A stretch of 64,000 nucleotides of DNA from Catenovulum sediminis (GCF_007289895.1 NZ_CP041660.1:1612001-1676000); one strand, 5' to 3'. Positions 1-10,574 are shown, counted from the first letter of the stretch. The notes: generated by a model from the sequence alone, not told the origin. Numbers and translations are program-made.

Positions 1-14
1 TCAACGAGCTTCAA

Positions 15-611
15 TCAATAGTGGATAGAATAAGTGTTTAATTTAATACCAGATACTGTAAATTCTAAATGCTCGCGTTTGTAATCAGTTGAGCTTTCAA
101 CTCGGTTCATCGCATCTTGGGTTACGAGTATTTCACCGCCTCGGGCTATGTCTTCTCCTAATTTACTGGCTTTATTAACAACGTCGCCAAAATAGTCATC
201 GTCATCGGTTAGCAGAAAGTTGCCATAATCGATACCTGCTGCCACTTGTATATCCCATAAGTCTGGCGTTTTTTGATTTTCTTTATCTAATAAGTTGTTT
301 ATTTCAATGACAGCATCAATCGCTTGAGCAGGTTCATCAAATCGGGCAAACACGTTATCAGCGACAAATTTAACGATTGTACCATTATGCTTCTCAACCG
401 TTGGCCGTGTAATTTGTTGCATTCTGTAAATCATTGAAAGGTAGTAGACGATGCCATATTTCTGTGTAACTAATGAAAAGCCCGACATATCCATAATCAA
501 GACTGCACCAGTGGTACCATATAATTGCCAAAGTTTGTCTTCGGCTTGTTTTTGAATCGTTTTATCAGTTGCTGCAAAGTATTCTGTCAGTAACTTTTCA
601 AATTTTTGCAT
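15..611 (-). CDS. Class III adenylate/guanylate cyclase catalytic-domain protein
   Basis: A 198-residue protein that is essentially one class III nucleotide cyclase domain, with no membrane segment or sensor domain. The first metal-binding Asp is in the MDMSGFS motif (about residue 41) and the second in KFVADNVFARF. The segment YFGDVVNKASKL matches the catalytic Asn region of the family. The family's transition-state Arg, normally in a VNxAxR context, appears as Lys here, so activity may be low or altered. It lies 15 bp downstream of a diguanylate cyclase on the same strand, so the two are probably co-transcribed. Whether it makes cAMP, cGMP or nothing cannot be decided from sequence alone. 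Confidence 0.8.
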   Translation of the reverse strand: MQKFEKLLTEYFAATDKTIQKQAEDKLWQLYGTTGAVLIMDMSGFSLVTQKYGIVYYLSMIYRMQQITRPTVEKHNGTIVKFVADNVFARFDEPAQAIDAVIEINNLLDKENQKTPDLWDIQVAAGIDYGNFLLTDDDDYFGDVVNKASKLGEDIARGGEILVTQDAMNRVESSTDYKREHLEFTVSGIKLNTYSIHY

Positions 612-626
612 GCTATTCCGCTTTAA

Positions 627-1655
627 TTAGCTATTTAAGCAGATTCTATTTCTGCCTGATGATTTTGCTTCGTAAAGAGCTTTGTCTGCTTTGTCGATTA
701 TATCATTGATTGCTTCATCTTTGTTCTTATCTGCCATCGCAATACCGCCTGAAAGGGTGATGGGAGGCATACGTTGTTGTGTTTTGCCATAAATTAATTT
801 CATTTCTTCGATGTTTTCTCTTACAGTTTCTGCATAAATAAAGAGCTGCTTTTTGCTTACATCGGGGAAAATAACTAAAAATTCCTCTCCGCCATAACGC
901 ACGGCCAACTGGCTATTTGAGAGATCTTTGCTAATTAACTTGGCAACTTTACTCAGCACTATATCACCGACCGAGTGACCATAACTGTCGTTTAATCGTT
1001 TAAAGTGATCGATGTCAAAAATGACAATTGAATAACTGCTGTCAGAGCTCTGATCGGATAAAAATTTTCTTAAGCCTCTTCTGTTTGCCAATCCAGTTAA
1101 CGGGTCGGTCAATGCTTGTTGTTCAGCTTGTTGTAATTGTTTTTTGAGCTGCGCTACCTGATCGTGAGAGCTGTGAATGGTGTCAATGAACTCTGATTGC
1201 TTGGTTTTTACAGTCTTCGTGGCATCAATGATCGTATCCACAATTTTTTTCGTCTGAGTCTCGTCTGATAATGCATTTAGCTTTTGACTTTGCGCAGTCA
1301 GTGTCGACTGATAATCTAGCACACTAGATTCACTTTTTTCACACTCGGTCTGCAAATTACTGATAAGTTGATTTAGTATAAAAATACTTTCTGGTTGATT
1401 CTTTTGATTTTCATCTAGGTGTGATTTATACAAATCAGACAGTAGGAAACTATCAAACTTTCTGTTTTTTTCTTGCCATTGACTTAACTCATTTCGTAAG
1501 TCGGGGTAATCGGGGTGAAAATAGGCATACAAAACTGCATAATTTATCGGGGTGGGCGGCAGCTCGTTTTGAGCTAGCCAGTCAATGGCCTTTTCACTGA
1601 GTTCTTTTGCTGTTAATGTTTTTTGGGGCCTTAGTTTTTCCATTTCTTGCCACAT
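627..1655 (-). CDS. GGDEF-domain diguanylate cyclase
   Basis: Predicted to make cyclic di-GMP from two GTP. The C-terminal half carries DxLTGLxNRRG, the FDIDHFKRLNDSYGH segment and the active-site motif RYGGEEF. The residues before GGEEF do not form the RxxD inhibitory site. The N-terminal ~200 residues are soluble and mostly helical; the stretch with PTPINYAVLYAYF resembles the N-terminus of DgcB-like cyclases (family recollection). The frame is open back to 1796, but that extension would overlap the start of engB, so I chose the ATG at 1655 (MWQEMEKL); an ATG at 1643 is also possible. First gene of a two-gene minus-strand unit with the class III cyclase. Confidence 0.85.
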   Translation of the reverse strand: MWQEMEKLRPQKTLTAKELSEKAIDWLAQNELPPTPINYAVLYAYFHPDYPDLRNELSQWQEKNRKFDSFLLSDLYKSHLDENQKNQPESIFILNQLISNLQTECEKSESSVLDYQSTLTAQSQKLNALSDETQTKKIVDTIIDATKTVKTKQSEFIDTIHSSHDQVAQLKKQLQQAEQQALTDPLTGLANRRGLRKFLSDQSSDSSYSIVIFDIDHFKRLNDSYGHSVGDIVLSKVAKLISKDLSNSQLAVRYGGEEFLVIFPDVSKKQLFIYAETVRENIEEMKLIYGKTQQRMPPITLSGGIAMADKNKDEAINDIIDKADKALYEAKSSGRNRICLNS

Positions 1656-1781
1656 ATTCTTATCTATTCTAGTTATAGTTTGACCTATATAAGTGCATTT
1701 GCCAATAAAATAGCAAAATAGCTGACTGAAATTATTGTCAATAACCGTTAGACTACGAATAAATTTCAGAGGAGTAAATGT

Positions 1782-2396
1782 GTGGTTAATTATCATACTG
1801 CTAAATTTCTAATAAGTGCCCCAAGCATCGAAGCTTTATCGGAAGATTCAGGTTATGAAGTTGCATTTGCTGGGCGTTCTAATGCGGGGAAATCCAGTGC
1901 ATTAAATACATTAACAGCGCAGAAAGGCCTTGCGCGGACCAGTAAAACACCTGGGCGAACTCAGCTTATTAACGTATTTTCATTGGATGACGAGCGACGG
2001 TTGGTAGACCTACCCGGTTACGGTTTTGCAAAAGTGCCTTTAGCGGTTAAAGAAAAGTGGCAAAAATCTTTGGGTGAATATCTACAAAAGCGCGAATGCT
2101 TAGTGGGATTGGTGGTATTAATGGATATTCGACACCCGATGAAAGACTTAGATCAAGATCTAATTTATTGGGCTGTAGACAGCCAGTTACCTGTGTTAGT
2201 TTTGTTAACTAAAGCGGATAAACTAAAACAGGGCGCGCGCAATGCTACGCTTAAGCAAATTCGTGAAGCAAGCTTAGCGTTTTGCGGTGATGTGAGTGTT
2301 GAACTGTTTTCTTCGTTAAAAGGCACGGGCGTCAAACAGCTCACTCAAAAATTAGATGACTGGTTTGAAGTGAGCAAATCAGAAGATTTGCTCTAG
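1782..2396 (+). CDS. engB: Ribosome biogenesis GTPase EngB (YihA/YsxC)
   Basis: A 204-residue TRAFAC-class GTPase needed for assembly of the large ribosomal subunit in bacteria where it has been studied. The P-loop is GRSNAGKSS, followed by TSKTPGRTQ (G2), DLPGYGFA (G3) and LTKADK (G4), all with usual spacing. The start is GTG at 1782, seven bases after a strong AGAGGAG ribosome binding site; the nearby ATG at 1778 is out of frame and stops at once. The 3' end overlaps the convergent mrcA gene by 18 bp. Confidence 0.95.
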   Translation: MVNYHTAKFLISAPSIEALSEDSGYEVAFAGRSNAGKSSALNTLTAQKGLARTSKTPGRTQLINVFSLDDERRLVDLPGYGFAKVPLAVKEKWQKSLGEYLQKRECLVGLVVLMDIRHPMKDLDQDLIYWAVDSQLPVLVLLTKADKLKQGARNATLKQIREASLAFCGDVSVELFSSLKGTGVKQLTQKLDDWFEVSKSEDLL

Positions 2397-4883
2397 TTCC
2401 ACTTCATTCACTTCACCCGCTTTTTCAGCGTTCAAAACCTCTGGCATTGGATCATATTCCACATAGTTTTTCGGTTCAGTGCCACTGACAAAGTATTCAA
2501 ACAATGCCGTGTGGTCTGTTTTATTGGTCCGTTTTCCGCTCTCACTGTCGATACGTACAGTCACAATATCGGAAGGAATGTGTTTGGTTTGTTCTGGCTC
2601 ATTTTGCAAGACAACTTTTAAATAATCAATCCACGCTGGTAATGCTGTTTGCGCACCAAACTCTTTACCGAATACCTGATCTTTACCTAGATTTGGATTC
2701 GGTGACGTGGCACCCAGCGCTCTGGATGGATCGTCAAATCCAACCCAAGAAGTCACCACGATATTTGTCGCATACCCACTAAACCAAGTGTCTTTCGCTT
2801 CGTTCGTGGTACCCGTTTTACCGCCAATATCATCTCTTTTCAAAACTCTGGCTCGCCAGCCTGTTCCATTCCAACCGGTACCCTTATTCCAATTGCCGCC
2901 ACCCCAAATGGTGCTTTTCATCGCTTCGGCAATTAAAAATGCGTTTTGTTCGCTAATGGCTTGCTGCGCTAATTTGATATCTTCCAGCTTGTCGGAATCG
3001 TCGTTATACAGGCAGTCAAGACACGCGATTTTGGGCTCGGCTTTAAATATAATTTCACCTTCAGGTGTTTCAACTCTTTCAATAATATAGGGTTCTACAA
3101 CAAAACCGCCATTTTCAAATGCACTAAATGCACTGACCAATTCCATCGGTGTAAAGGAAGCTGAACCTAACGCTAAGGATTCATTTTTTGGTAAATCATA
3201 TGGAGAAAAGCCAAATTTAGTGAGATGGTTGACGACATTATCAATACCGACAGCACGCAATAAGCGAACTGATATCACGTTTTTTGATTTAGCCAGTGCG
3301 GTTCTCATGCGTGTCGGACCATCATAAACAGGAGGAGAGTTTTGTGGTCTCCAAACAGTACCTTGTCTACGATCCCACTGATTTATCGGCGCATCATTAA
3401 TAATGCTGGCTAGGGTAAAACCATGCTCTAAGGCGGCTGAATAAATAAAGGGTTTGATGTTGGAGCCAACTTGCCTTTTGGCTTGCGTTACGCGGTTAAA
3501 TTCACTTTGTCTAAAGTCATAACCTCCTATTAGAGATACTACGGCACCATCATTGGGATTGAGCGCTACAAGGGCTGCTGCTGCATCTGGAAGTTGACTT
3601 AATTGCCATTGACCATTCTCCATTTTACGGACATTAATAAGTTGGCCTTCGGCAATGACCTCTTCTATCGTTTGTGGGGCGGGGCCTTGGCTATCGTCAT
3701 CAATATAAGGTCTTGCCCATTTTACCCCATCCCAGTCGATGAGCGCACGTTGATTGTCTTTTAAAATAATGTTAGCGGTTTGCTGTTGCGGATCAATAGA
3801 TGCCACGACAGCATGCTGGAGAAAACCAAAATCACTGGTTTGCGCTAACCTTTTTTGAATTTCATTTTGTGACCAGGGGATTTCGCTGGGTAGCCATAAA
3901 ACATCTACTGGGCCGCGATAGCCATGACGTTCATCATAGTTGTGCAAATTATTTCTCAAAGCATATTCAGCCGCTCTTTGCGCATCTGAGTTGACCGTTG
4001 TATAAACCTGATAGCCTTTGGTGTACGCATCTTCCAAACCATATTTGTCAACCATTTCTTGACGAACCATTTCAGCGATGTAAGGGCTGTCTAACTCAAT
4101 CTTTGCTCCGTGATATTTCGCCGTTAGTGGTTTGTTGATAGCGTCTTGGTATTGAATCTCGTCTAAGTGCCCAGTTTCTTTTAGGCGCCATAAAACCGTA
4201 TTTCGACGAAATATTGCGCGTTCTGGATTGCGCAAAGGATTGTAGGCCGTCGGTGCTTTTAACAAGCCTGTTAACATTGCAAATTGTGCAATATCTAATT
4301 GGTCTAAACTTTTTCCGTAATACACTTCAGCAGCCGCACCAAAGCCAAAAGCGCGATAACCTAATTCAACTTTATTTATGTATAAAGTTAAAATTTCTTC
4401 TTTGCTCAATGTTTGTTCAATATGTAGAGCGATAAATATTTCTTTTATTTTTCGAATATATGTTTTGTCTCGGTTTAAGAAAAATCCACGTGCAACTTGC
4501 ATGGTTATCGTGCTTGCACCTTGCTTTTTCGAGCCACTCGTCAATACTGTAAAAGCTGCTCTAAAAATACCGATGATATCGACACCATTGTGTGCGTAAA
4601 ATCGAGCATCCTCGGTCGCTAACAGGGTATCGATTAAAGGCTGCGGGATTTGTTCGAAGCTAAGCGGAATTCTTCGTTTTTCACCAAATTGCGATATCAG
4701 CTTGCCATCCGACGAATATACTTTCATCGGTGTTTGGAATTCGACATCTTTCAGGGTATCGACAGATGGTAATTCATCTTTTAAGTGATAATACAGCCCA
4801 AAAATTGATGCGCCGGCAATAAAGGCACCAATAACAAAAAAATATAACAAAAATACGAAAAATTTTTTCACAAAGTTCACCAA
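2379..4883 (-). CDS. mrcA: Penicillin-binding protein 1A (bifunctional transglycosylase/transpeptidase)
   Basis: Class A PBP that polymerises and cross-links peptidoglycan at the inner membrane. It has an N-terminal membrane anchor (about residues 5-30) and a GT51 transglycosylase domain with [12 protein letters not shown] and [14 protein letters not shown]. The transpeptidase domain shows SNIKPF (catalytic Ser), SKN and KTGTT. Length (about 834) fits the family. The start is uncertain: the longest frame opens with TTG at 4883, with GTG at 4880 and GTG at 4871 as alternatives; the 4871 GTG has a GGTGA before it. Divergent to pilM, a common arrangement in gammaproteobacteria. It overlaps engB tail to tail. 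Confidence 0.95.
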   Translation of the reverse strand: MVNFVKKFFVFLLYFFVIGAFIAGASIFGLYYHLKDELPSVDTLKDVEFQTPMKVYSSDGKLISQFGEKRRIPLSFEQIPQPLIDTLLATEDARFYAHNGVDIIGIFRAAFTVLTSGSKKQGASTITMQVARGFFLNRDKTYIRKIKEIFIALHIEQTLSKEEILTLYINKVELGYRAFGFGAAAEVYYGKSLDQLDIAQFAMLTGLLKAPTAYNPLRNPERAIFRRNTVLWRLKETGHLDEIQYQDAINKPLTAKYHGAKIELDSPYIAEMVRQEMVDKYGLEDAYTKGYQVYTTVNSDAQRAAEYALRNNLHNYDERHGYRGPVDVLWLPSEIPWSQNEIQKRLAQTSDFGFLQHAVVASIDPQQQTANIILKDNQRALIDWDGVKWARPYIDDDSQGPAPQTIEEVIAEGQLINVRKMENGQWQLSQLPDAAAALVALNPNDGAVVSLIGGYDFRQSEFNRVTQAKRQVGSNIKPFIYSAALEHGFTLASIINDAPINQWDRRQGTVWRPQNSPPVYDGPTRMRTALAKSKNVISVRLLRAVGIDNVVNHLTKFGFSPYDLPKNESLALGSASFTPMELVSAFSAFENGGFVVEPYIIERVETPEGEIIFKAEPKIACLDCLYNDDSDKLEDIKLAQQAISEQNAFLIAEAMKSTIWGGGNWNKGTGWNGTGWRARVLKRDDIGGKTGTTNEAKDTWFSGYATNIVVTSWVGFDDPSRALGATSPNPNLGKDQVFGKEFGAQTALPAWIDYLKVVLQNEPEQTKHIPSDIVTVRIDSESGKRTNKTDHTALFEYFVSGTEPKNYVEYDPMPEVLNAEKAGEVNEVELEQIF

Positions 4884-5018
4884 GTATTAAAACTTCTGGT
4901 AGTTCAGTTTGATAGTGGATATTATCAGTAATTAGAGACAATATAATGATTAAAGAGAAATCCTTTTTTCACTATTATTGCATTGCGGAGAAAATAATAA
5001 CAAGTATGTGGTTGTTTT

Positions 5019-6107
5019 ATGTTTAAGGAAATCTTTGAAAAAAAAGACACTTTGCTGATTGGTATCGATATCGGTTCTTATGCAGTAAAGGCTGTGCTGT
5101 TTGAAAAAACAGACGATCAGCTCAAACTTTTGCAATATGCCTCGGAAGGCATGCCTAAAGGTGCGATGAATGAGCGTGATTTACAGGACATCGAAGCCGT
5201 TGGAAAGGTTTTATCTCGTTTGAGGAAGAAGTTCCCCAAGCAAACCAAAGAGGTTGCGGTCGCCATTTCTGGCTCTACAGTCATTAGTAAAACGGTATTC
5301 ATGGATGTGAATTTTTCCGATGAAGAATTAGCAACGCAAATCGAAATTGAAGCTGATAGCTTGATACCGTACCCGATCGAAGAAGTCAGTCTAGATTTCG
5401 AACGGATTGGGGTGAACAGTGCCGATCCGGGCAAGGTCGACGTATTGCTAAGTGCAGCCAGAACGGAAAGTGTGGAAGCACGCGTTTCGGCATTGGAGTT
5501 AGGTGGCTTTAAACCTAAAGTGATGGATGTTGAAGCATACGCGCTTGCTCGAGCTGCGCAATTATGTTTACCTCAGTTACCGGAAGACTGCCGTGACAAA
5601 TTGGTCGGACTAGTCGATATTGGGGCGAATATGACGCTTATGTCGGTAATTCGAGGTGAGTCAATTCTTTATACTCGAGACCAGTCTTTTGGCGGCGATG
5701 CTTATACCAAAAATATTATAAATTATTACAATAAATCCTATGAAGAAGCCGAAATGGCTAAACTGACCTTGGATTTACCGCCTAACTATACCTTTGAAGT
5801 ATTAGCGCCCTTTCAGACCGCAGTTATCCAGCAAATAAGACGCGCTATTCAGATGTTTTTAACCTCGAGCGCAGAGGAGAAAATTGATTATTTGATTATT
5901 TCTGGCGGAACAGCGTTAGTTGAAGGTTTACAACAAGTGATAGAAGATGAGTTGGGCTTGCACTGCGTAATAGCAGACCCTTTCCATACCGCAGATAAAG
6001 AGGCATTAGCCGCTTCACTGGGAAGCGAAAAAATTCAGCCTGCAAGTGCCGCTTTTATGATAGCGGCAGGACTAGCGATGAGGAGTTTTGAGCTATGCCA
6101 CATATAA
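5019..6107 (+). CDS. pilM: Type IV pilus assembly ATPase-like protein PilM
   Basis: Actin-like cytoplasmic protein of the type IV pilus alignment subcomplex, which binds the N-terminus of PilN. It shows the actin-fold nucleotide-binding pattern: LLIGIDIGSYAVKAV at the N-terminus, GLVDIGANMTLMSV in the middle and LIISGGTALVEGL near the end. At 362 residues it has the usual length. First gene of pilMNOPQ. Its stop overlaps the start of pilN by 13 bp, consistent with translational coupling. The start has no strong ribosome binding site. Confidence 0.95.
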   Translation: MFKEIFEKKDTLLIGIDIGSYAVKAVLFEKTDDQLKLLQYASEGMPKGAMNERDLQDIEAVGKVLSRLRKKFPKQTKEVAVAISGSTVISKTVFMDVNFSDEELATQIEIEADSLIPYPIEEVSLDFERIGVNSADPGKVDVLLSAARTESVEARVSALELGGFKPKVMDVEAYALARAAQLCLPQLPEDCRDKLVGLVDIGANMTLMSVIRGESILYTRDQSFGGDAYTKNIINYYNKSYEEAEMAKLTLDLPPNYTFEVLAPFQTAVIQQIRRAIQMFLTSSAEEKIDYLIISGGTALVEGLQQVIEDELGLHCVIADPFHTADKEALAASLGSEKIQPASAAFMIAAGLAMRSFELCHI

Positions 6108-6676
6108 ACCTACTCCCATGGCGCGAAGAGGCTAAACAACGTAAACAGAAAGAATATGTCGTTGTATTGGCTTTATCTGCTTTGTTTGCCATCGCTTTAA
6201 TGATGACAGTCAATGCATATTACAATGCTCTAATTGATAATCAGGAAACTCGCAATCAATATCTGCGTAATGAGATTGCTGTATTAGACTCAAAAATAAA
6301 AGAAATTAAAGAGCTAAAATCAATGCGTGCTAATCTTGAACAAAGGATGGAATTGATTGCTGATTTACAGAGAAATCGTAATTTAGGTGCGCAAATAATG
6401 GATGAATTAGTCAAAGTTGTGCCACCCGGTATTTATTTGGTTAATTTACAAAAATCAGATAGTAAAGTAACACTAAAAGGCAAGAGTGAATCTAATAACC
6501 GAGTCTCAACTATGATGCGGCAAGTTGATGCCTCATATTTGTTGGAGGCTCCTGTGCTAAATGCTATTGTTGCTGCAAACACAGAGCAAACTGCCCGGGT
6601 ACTGAGTGATTTTAGTATGTCTGTGCGCATTCAAGCAGCTGGGTTACGCAGAGAAGAAGAGCAGGGAGCACCATAG
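6095..6676 (+). CDS. pilN: Type IV pilus assembly protein PilN
   Basis: Bitopic inner-membrane protein linking cytoplasmic PilM to PilO. It begins with the PilM-binding motif INLLPWREE, then one transmembrane helix (about residues 20-42), a coiled-coil stretch (about 45-90) and a small periplasmic ferredoxin-like domain. The start ATG lies inside pilM after GAGGAG at 6079-6084. The stop codon TAG shares its G with the GTG start of pilO. Confidence 0.95.
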   Translation: MPHINLLPWREEAKQRKQKEYVVVLALSALFAIALMMTVNAYYNALIDNQETRNQYLRNEIAVLDSKIKEIKELKSMRANLEQRMELIADLQRNRNLGAQIMDELVKVVPPGIYLVNLQKSDSKVTLKGKSESNNRVSTMMRQVDASYLLEAPVLNAIVAANTEQTARVLSDFSMSVRIQAAGLRREEEQGAP

Positions 6677-7290
6677 TGGATTGGAAAAATATTGATTTAA
6701 GTGACTTAAGTGAGCTTGAACTTGATGTTAACAACATGGGCGCGTGGCCAAAAGCGGTAAAAATTATTGTTGCTGCGATATTGGCTGTGTTGGTTGCATT
6801 TTTATGTTACCACTTGTTAATAAGTGACAAGATTGAACACTATCAGAAAGTTACTTCTTTGGAGTCGACTCTTAAAACGCAATTCCAAGCGAAATATCAG
6901 GTTGCAATTAATGCTGACGCGTACAAAGAGCAAATGACGCAAATGGAAAAAGATTTCTCAGAGCTCTTAAAGCGGCTACCGACAGAAAGTGAAACACCGG
7001 GGTTGTTGGATGATATTACATATGTTGGTACCACCAGTGGTTTATCATTTAAAAAAATAAATTGGGAAGATGAAATTGAGCGGGAATTTTATACTGAGTT
7101 ACCGTTAAGACTTGAAGTAGTTGGTGGTTACCACGAGTTTGGTGAATTTTTAGGGCGCGTGGCAGCACTACCCAGAATTGTTACACTGCACAATTTTAAT
7201 ATTGAAAATCGCGGTAGTGATGTATTAGAACTTAGTTTACTCGCCAAAACGTATCGTTATAAAGGGAATGAGGTAGGTGCTGATGAATAG
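6676..7290 (+). CDS. pilO: Type IV pilus assembly protein PilO
   Basis: Inner-membrane partner of PilN in the pilus alignment complex. It has a short cytoplasmic N-terminus, one transmembrane helix (about residues 27-49), a coiled coil and a C-terminal periplasmic domain (PTESETPGLLDDI onward) typical of PilO. The start is a GTG that overlaps the pilN stop by one base, so it is probably translationally coupled. Length (204 residues) is normal. Confidence 0.94.
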   Translation: MDWKNIDLSDLSELELDVNNMGAWPKAVKIIVAAILAVLVAFLCYHLLISDKIEHYQKVTSLESTLKTQFQAKYQVAINADAYKEQMTQMEKDFSELLKRLPTESETPGLLDDITYVGTTSGLSFKKINWEDEIEREFYTELPLRLEVVGGYHEFGEFLGRVAALPRIVTLHNFNIENRGSDVLELSLLAKTYRYKGNEVGADE

Positions 7291-7822
7291 GGTGCTATCT
7301 TATATTTGCATTATATTTTTATTGTCAGGTTGTGGTAGTGACATTACTGATTTGCAAGCGTTTACCGAACAGACTAAAAATACAACTCAGCCTTCAATAG
7401 AGCCGATACCAAAAGTAGAAGAGTTTGAAAGTTTTGAATATGCAGCAAGTGGCATGCGCAGCCCGTTTGTAGAACCCGAACCAGAGCTTATCCAAGACAA
7501 GTTAAGTCATAATTTAGACTGTATTCAGCCTAATTTTCGGCGCACGAAAGAGCCATTGGAAAAGTTCCCGCTGGATAATATTCAGATGCGCGGTACTATG
7601 GGCAATAAAAGTAATTTATTTGCTTTAGCCTCAGCTTCAGATGGTTCTTTATACCGGCTAGGTATTGGCAACTACATGGGGTTGTTTCATGGTCGAATTG
7701 TTAAAATAACCACAGAACACATTCATTTAGAAGAAATGGTGCCAGATGGAACTGGTTGTTGGGAAGTCAGAAAAGCAGAAATAACGATATTGGATGCAGA
7801 AACAAATTTGGGAAGTAAGTAA
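7283..7822 (+). CDS. pilP: Type IV pilus inner-membrane lipoprotein PilP
   Basis: Lipoprotein that joins the PilNO complex to the secretin PilQ. A signal peptide with lipobox LLSGC predicts acylation at Cys; a disordered linker and the PilP beta-domain follow (PLDNIQMRGTMG and GNYMGLFHGRIVKI). I use ATG at 7283, which has GAGG nine bases upstream, instead of the in-frame GTG at 7277. It overlaps the end of pilO by 8 bp and ends one base before the pilQ start. Confidence 0.93.
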   Translation: MNRVLSYICIIFLLSGCGSDITDLQAFTEQTKNTTQPSIEPIPKVEEFESFEYAASGMRSPFVEPEPELIQDKLSHNLDCIQPNFRRTKEPLEKFPLDNIQMRGTMGNKSNLFALASASDGSLYRLGIGNYMGLFHGRIVKITTEHIHLEEMVPDGTGCWEVRKAEITILDAETNLGSK

Positions 7823-7823
7823 G

Positions 7824-9863
7824 ATGACAATAATAAATAAAATAACACAGGTAAATACAAATTTATTTCGATTATTATGGGTGTTGTGTTTGCTGCTACC
7901 CGTAAAAACCTTTGCAATGTCGGTCTTGTATGAAGTTAAATATAATCCGATTATGGCAGGTGAAACGGAACTGGAATTTGTATTCGATCAAAAGCTGCAA
8001 ACCGAACCCAATATTCAGGTGCTTAATAACCCCTCTCGTATTCAAATTGACATCGATGATGCGGATTTTGAAAACTACCTAGCTGAAATACCAATTAATA
8101 TCGCGGGTGTAGAGCAAGTAAAAATTGAATATATCGACGAGAGCATACGCATAAACATATTGCTTGATTCTCTTAAAGTGTATCAAACTCGTATTGAAGG
8201 AGAGCGTTTTTATGTACATGTTTCAGATAATGCAGGCTTCAATAAAAAACAAACTAAAGAAGCATTTTTGAACAAGATTCAAGCATTAGATTTTCGCCAT
8301 GGCAAAAATGACAGCGGACGTGTTTTAGTTTTTCTCCAAAGCAGCATGGCGGCAGTTGATGTACAAGAAAAGCAAGACAAAATTATTGTCGCTTTCCACA
8401 ATACCGATATTCTGCCTGATCTTTTATACAAAATGGACGTTACCGACTTTGGTACAATTGTTGATTCAGTCGAAACTCACAAAGGTCGCACTCAAACCCG
8501 TATAGAGATTAAAACCAATAAGCCTTTTACTTACCAATATCAGCAATTGGATAATATCTTCACCTTAGAAATAGAAGAAGACTCGGTGCAAGGGGGGTTA
8601 CTTGCTACTGAAAAATATGAAGGGGCGCCGATCTCCTTAAACTTCCAAGATATTGAAGTCAGAACCGTATTGCAGATTATCGCAGATTATAATGGCTTTA
8701 ACTTAGTTACTAGTGATTCGGTGAGTGGGAATGTGACACTTAGGCTAGACGGTGTTCCCTGGGATCAGGCTTTAGACATTATTCTAAAGGTGAAAGGCCT
8801 AGATAAACGAATGGAAGGCACTATCTTATTGGTTGCGCCAAGTGATGAAATTACAGCGCGTGAAGCGAAAGAGTTAGAAGCCAAAAAACAAGTCGATCAG
8901 CTATCTCCATTATATTCTGAGTTTATTCAAGTTAATTACGCAAAAGCTTCAGCACTCGTTGCGATGTTAACCGGCGATAAAGCCAATATGTTATCTGATA
9001 GAGGTTCAGTCTCGGTTGATGAAAGAACAAATACTTTGCTTATTCGGGATACTGCTAAAGGTATTGAAAACATTAAAAAACTGGTTTCAATACTGGATGT
9101 CCCAGTAAAACAAGTTACGATAGAATCACGTATCGTGACCGTCAATGATAATTTGTCAGAAGAGCTGGGCGTACGTTGGGGATTTAGCGACCAGCAAAAT
9201 TCAGATGGTGTATCTGGTTCGTTAAATGGCGCAACCAGTATCGCAAACGGTACGATACCGTCGATAACCGATAGGTTAAATGTCAATTTACCAGTGACTT
9301 CACCCGCTGGCAGCATCGGTTTTAGTATCGCTAAATTAGATGATGGCACAATATTGGATCTAGAATTGACCGCCTTAGAAACCGAAAACAAAGGTGAAAT
9401 TATTGCCAGCCCTCGAATTACAACCGCCAATCAAAAAACAGCGTATATAGAACAAGGTACAGAAATTCCCTTTGTACAGGCTTCGTCCAGCGGGGCGACT
9501 GCGGTCACCTTTAAAAAAGCCGTCTTGAGCTTAGAAGTAACGCCACAAATAACCCCAGATAACAAAATAATTTTGGATTTGGTAATTACTCAGGATACTC
9601 GGGGTGATACAGTAGCGACCCCAACGGGTTCTGCTGTGGCGATTGATACGCAAGAAATTGGTACGCAGGTACTGGTCGACAATGGTGAAACCATTGTTTT
9701 AGGTGGTATTTATCAACAGCAAATGGTATCTAGTGAGAAAAAAGTGCCTTTATTGGGAGATATCCCATATTTGGGACGACTGTTCAAAACAACAACAGAA
9801 TTTAATGAGAAAAAGGAATTGTTAATTTTTGTGACACCGAGAATCGTCACTGAAAAGCTATAA
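7824..9863 (+). CDS. pilQ: Type IV pilus secretin PilQ
   Basis: Outer-membrane secretin through which the pilus is extruded. It has a signal peptide, AMIN domains in the first ~230 residues, a secretin/TonB short N-terminal domain (ISLNFQDIEVRTVLQIIADYNG), an N1-type domain and a C-terminal secretin domain ending VPLLGDIPYLGRLFK. I start it at ATG 7824, right after the pilP stop; the frame is open ten codons further upstream inside pilP. About 679 residues, as expected. Last gene of the pil operon. Confidence 0.95.
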   Translation: MTIINKITQVNTNLFRLLWVLCLLLPVKTFAMSVLYEVKYNPIMAGETELEFVFDQKLQTEPNIQVLNNPSRIQIDIDDADFENYLAEIPINIAGVEQVKIEYIDESIRINILLDSLKVYQTRIEGERFYVHVSDNAGFNKKQTKEAFLNKIQALDFRHGKNDSGRVLVFLQSSMAAVDVQEKQDKIIVAFHNTDILPDLLYKMDVTDFGTIVDSVETHKGRTQTRIEIKTNKPFTYQYQQLDNIFTLEIEEDSVQGGLLATEKYEGAPISLNFQDIEVRTVLQIIADYNGFNLVTSDSVSGNVTLRLDGVPWDQALDIILKVKGLDKRMEGTILLVAPSDEITAREAKELEAKKQVDQLSPLYSEFIQVNYAKASALVAMLTGDKANMLSDRGSVSVDERTNTLLIRDTAKGIENIKKLVSILDVPVKQVTIESRIVTVNDNLSEELGVRWGFSDQQNSDGVSGSLNGATSIANGTIPSITDRLNVNLPVTSPAGSIGFSIAKLDDGTILDLELTALETENKGEIIASPRITTANQKTAYIEQGTEIPFVQASSSGATAVTFKKAVLSLEVTPQITPDNKIILDLVITQDTRGDTVATPTGSAVAIDTQEIGTQVLVDNGETIVLGGIYQQQMVSSEKKVPLLGDIPYLGRLFKTTTEFNEKKELLIFVTPRIVTEKL

Positions 9864-9902
9864 ATACGGAGATCTTTGCAACTAGCATTGAAATTGTAAC
9901 GC

Positions 9903-9936
9903 TTGCCCTCATATTAGTTTGACTATTTGAGGGCAA
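9903..9936 (+). terminator. Stem-loop after pilQ, possible weak terminator
   Basis: A 9-bp perfect stem (TTGCCCTCA at 9903-9911 with TGAGGGCAA at 9928-9936) lies 40 bp after pilQ. It has no clean U-tract, so it may be a weak or Rho-assisted terminator or an RNA-stabilising 3' hairpin. Confidence 0.45.
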
Positions 9937-9960
9937 TATCGTCAATTTGTTATCCTTTAC

Positions 9961-9990
9961 TTGCTTTTGAGTGTTGAATCTTGGGATAAT
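9961..9990 (+). promoter_or_regulatory. Candidate sigma70 promoter for aroK-aroB
   Basis: TTGCTT at 9961-9966 and GATAAT at 9985-9990 are separated by 18 bp, in the gap between the pilQ hairpin and aroK. Read by eye only. Confidence 0.4.
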
Positions 9991-10058
9991 CGCCGCTCTT
10001 TTTTAAAGAACACTTGGATTTTCGGAGCAACTTAACTAATAGATGTGTAAGAATTAAA

Positions 10059-10574
10059 ATGGCTGAAAAACGTAATATATTCCTTATAGGCCCAATGGGG
10101 GCCGGTAAAAGTACCATAGGTCGACAATTAGCTCAGGAGCTTCATCTCGATTTTTATGACTCAGATGCAGAAATCGAGCGCCGTACAGGTGCTGATATCG
10201 CTTGGGTTTTTGATGTCGAGGGTGAAGCTGGTTTTCGTGTACGAGAAGAAAAAGTGATTTTTGACCTGACAGAAAAACAAGGAATTGTATTGGCAACAGG
10301 TGGCGGGTCTATTATTAGTAAAGAAACCCGAAATCGCTTGTCTGCACGAGGGTTTGTTGTCTATTTAGAAACGACTATTGAAAAGCAGGTTGCCAGAACT
10401 GCGCGTGATAAGCGCCGTCCGTTATTACAAAATGGCGAACCTCAGGAAATCTTAGAGAACTTAGCTGAATCTAGAAATCCACTGTATGAAGAAATCGCTG
10501 ATTTGGTTGTAAAAACCGATAATCAAAGTGCTAAAGTTGTGGCGCGCGAAATTATAGATAGATTAGGATTTTAG
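10059..10574 (+). CDS. aroK: Shikimate kinase I
   Basis: Phosphorylates shikimate to shikimate 3-phosphate in aromatic amino acid synthesis. The Walker A is GPMGAGKST, the [11 protein letters not shown] segment binds shikimate and Mg, and GGGS and the lid RDKRRPLL are present. I start it at ATG 10059 (MAEKRNIF), giving 171 residues like other AroK proteins; the frame is open 15 codons further upstream without a supporting signal. Followed six bases later by aroB, the usual gammaproteobacterial order. Confidence 0.95.
   Translation: MAEKRNIFLIGPMGAGKSTIGRQLAQELHLDFYDSDAEIERRTGADIAWVFDVEGEAGFRVREEKVIFDLTEKQGIVLATGGGSIISKETRNRLSARGFVVYLETTIEKQVARTARDKRRPLLQNGEPQEILENLAESRNPLYEEIADLVVKTDNQSAKVVAREIIDRLGF

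Noticed and set aside
2707-3090. Plus-strand frame of 127 codons antisense to mrcA
   Set aside because: Lies entirely inside the conserved transpeptidase coding region; composition is that of a shadow frame.
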